34,536 bases of DNA from Clostridium sp. Cult3 (lineage in GTDB: Bacteria > Bacillota > Clostridia > Tissierellales > Tepidimicrobiaceae), in NCBI RefSeq assembly GCF_021655115.1, contig NZ_PPXY01000060.1, forward strand, positions 1 through 34,536, read 5' to 3'. Shown piece after piece: positions 34,212-34,536 of the stretch. How positions within the stretch are numbered: position 1 is the stretch's first letter; each line of letters begins with the position of its first letter. Under the pieces are notes generated by a model. That model worked only from the letters and a program-made list of their open reading frames with translations, was not told where the DNA came from and made no database searches. The translations under genes and the position numbers were made by a program.

Positions 34212-34271
34212 AAGTTATGACACCTTAAATCAAGGACTGTATTATCAACACATACAATGGTATCATAACTT
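34212..34271. repeat. Long-range inverted repeat upstream of the recombinase fragment
   Basis: AAGTTATGACACC (34212-34224) and GGTATCATAACTT (34259-34271) are complementary at 12 of 13 positions, 34 bp apart; GGTATCA occurs again directly at 34272. Such repeats just before a recombinase start could be a recombination site or an operator, but this is a guess. Confidence 0.45.
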
Positions 34272-34298
34272 GGTATCAAAATAGGGGGTGGTTTTAAT

Positions 34299-34391
34299 AT
34301 GAATTATGGATATATAAGAGTATCAAATAAGGCCCAATTAGATAATAATAGCTTTGAACAACAAGAAAAAAATATTAGAAAAATATCTTAG
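34299..34391 (+). pseudogene. Truncated serine recombinase (resolvase/invertase family) N-terminus
   Basis: A well-placed start (AGGGGGTGG upstream of the ATG) begins MNYGYIRVSNKAQLDNNSFE and QQEKNIRKIS, then stops at TAG after 30 residues. YGYIRVS is the resolvase catalytic motif, with Ser9 the expected nucleophile, and the QLDNNSFEQQEKNI helix fits family members. The remaining 150 or more residues of a resolvase are absent; no other frame to 34536 continues it. It is a remnant of a mobile element or of a recombination system. Confidence 0.75.
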
Positions 34392-34536
34392 CTATGCAGA
34401 TAAAACAAATACGCCAAAATCCTAAGACTGGATTAGGGTTAGTGTAAAATAATTGTAGGTTAAAAATAAAAAAAGAATAACTCCTTATGATATGATTAAT
34501 GTGTAAGCCAATAACCTGTATCAAAAGAAAGGAGTT
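34392..34536. other. Non-coding end of the window with an inverted repeat
   Basis: No gene is seen. AACTCCTT (34479-34486) and AAGGAGTT (34529-34536, the last bases) are exact complements 42 bp apart. The right arm AAGGAG could equally be the ribosome site of a gene beginning beyond the window. Confidence 0.3.

Overview
This window is the replication-origin neighbourhood of an AT-rich, endospore-forming low-GC Gram-positive bacterium, most likely a clostridial or Tissierellales-type Firmicute. That placement is inference. It rests on the gene order rpmH-rnpA-yidD-yidC-jag-mnmE-mnmG-rsmG-noc-parA-parB on one side of oriC and dnaA-dnaN-yaaA-recF-remB-gyrB-gyrA on the other, on spore-associated genes (yyaC, ytaF), and on protein sequences of clostridial character.

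Layout. Positions 1-187 are the 5' end of a 16S rRNA gene on the minus strand, preceded by two tandem consensus rrn promoters. An rsbV-rsbW-sigB operon (419-1900) runs directly into those promoters. A terminator at 2003-2038 separates it from gyrA, gyrB, remB, recF, yaaA, dnaN and dnaA, all on the minus strand. The origin is in two parts: a DnaA-box cluster upstream of dnaA (10937-11302), and a DnaA box, GC cluster, DnaA-trio and AT-rich unwinding element between dnaA and dnaN (9298-9365). Rightward from 11320, a perfect consensus promoter drives rpmH and the genes for RNase P, membrane insertion, tRNA modification and 16S methylation. These are followed by noc, an antisense methyltransferase gene, and parAB with three parS sites. 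Almost all core genes point away from oriC, so they are co-oriented with replication.

From 21.1 to 31.2 kb there is a mixed housekeeping region: PhzF-family isomerase, YtaF, Ca/Na antiporter, AGCS symporter, formiminotransferase-cyclodeaminase-like protein, cysteine desulfurase family protein, DUF4446 protein, lipid kinase, spore protein YyaC, and a membrane-anchored LysM-G5-M23 peptidase with a WalR-like site near its promoter. Strong, often perfectly palindromic terminators sit between convergent genes.

From 31.26 kb to the end the window changes character and looks like an accessory scrap-heap. It holds a REP-like inverted repeat, a 5'-truncated subtilisin gene, an AlbA_2/ATP-binding regulator gene with a 12-bp in-frame tandem repeat, a non-coding array of about nine iteron-like repeats spaced mostly 20-21 bp apart, a small gene remnant and a truncated serine-recombinase start. 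This tail and the origin architecture are the most interesting parts. No CRISPR array, intact transposase or recognisable new multi-gene defence system is visible.
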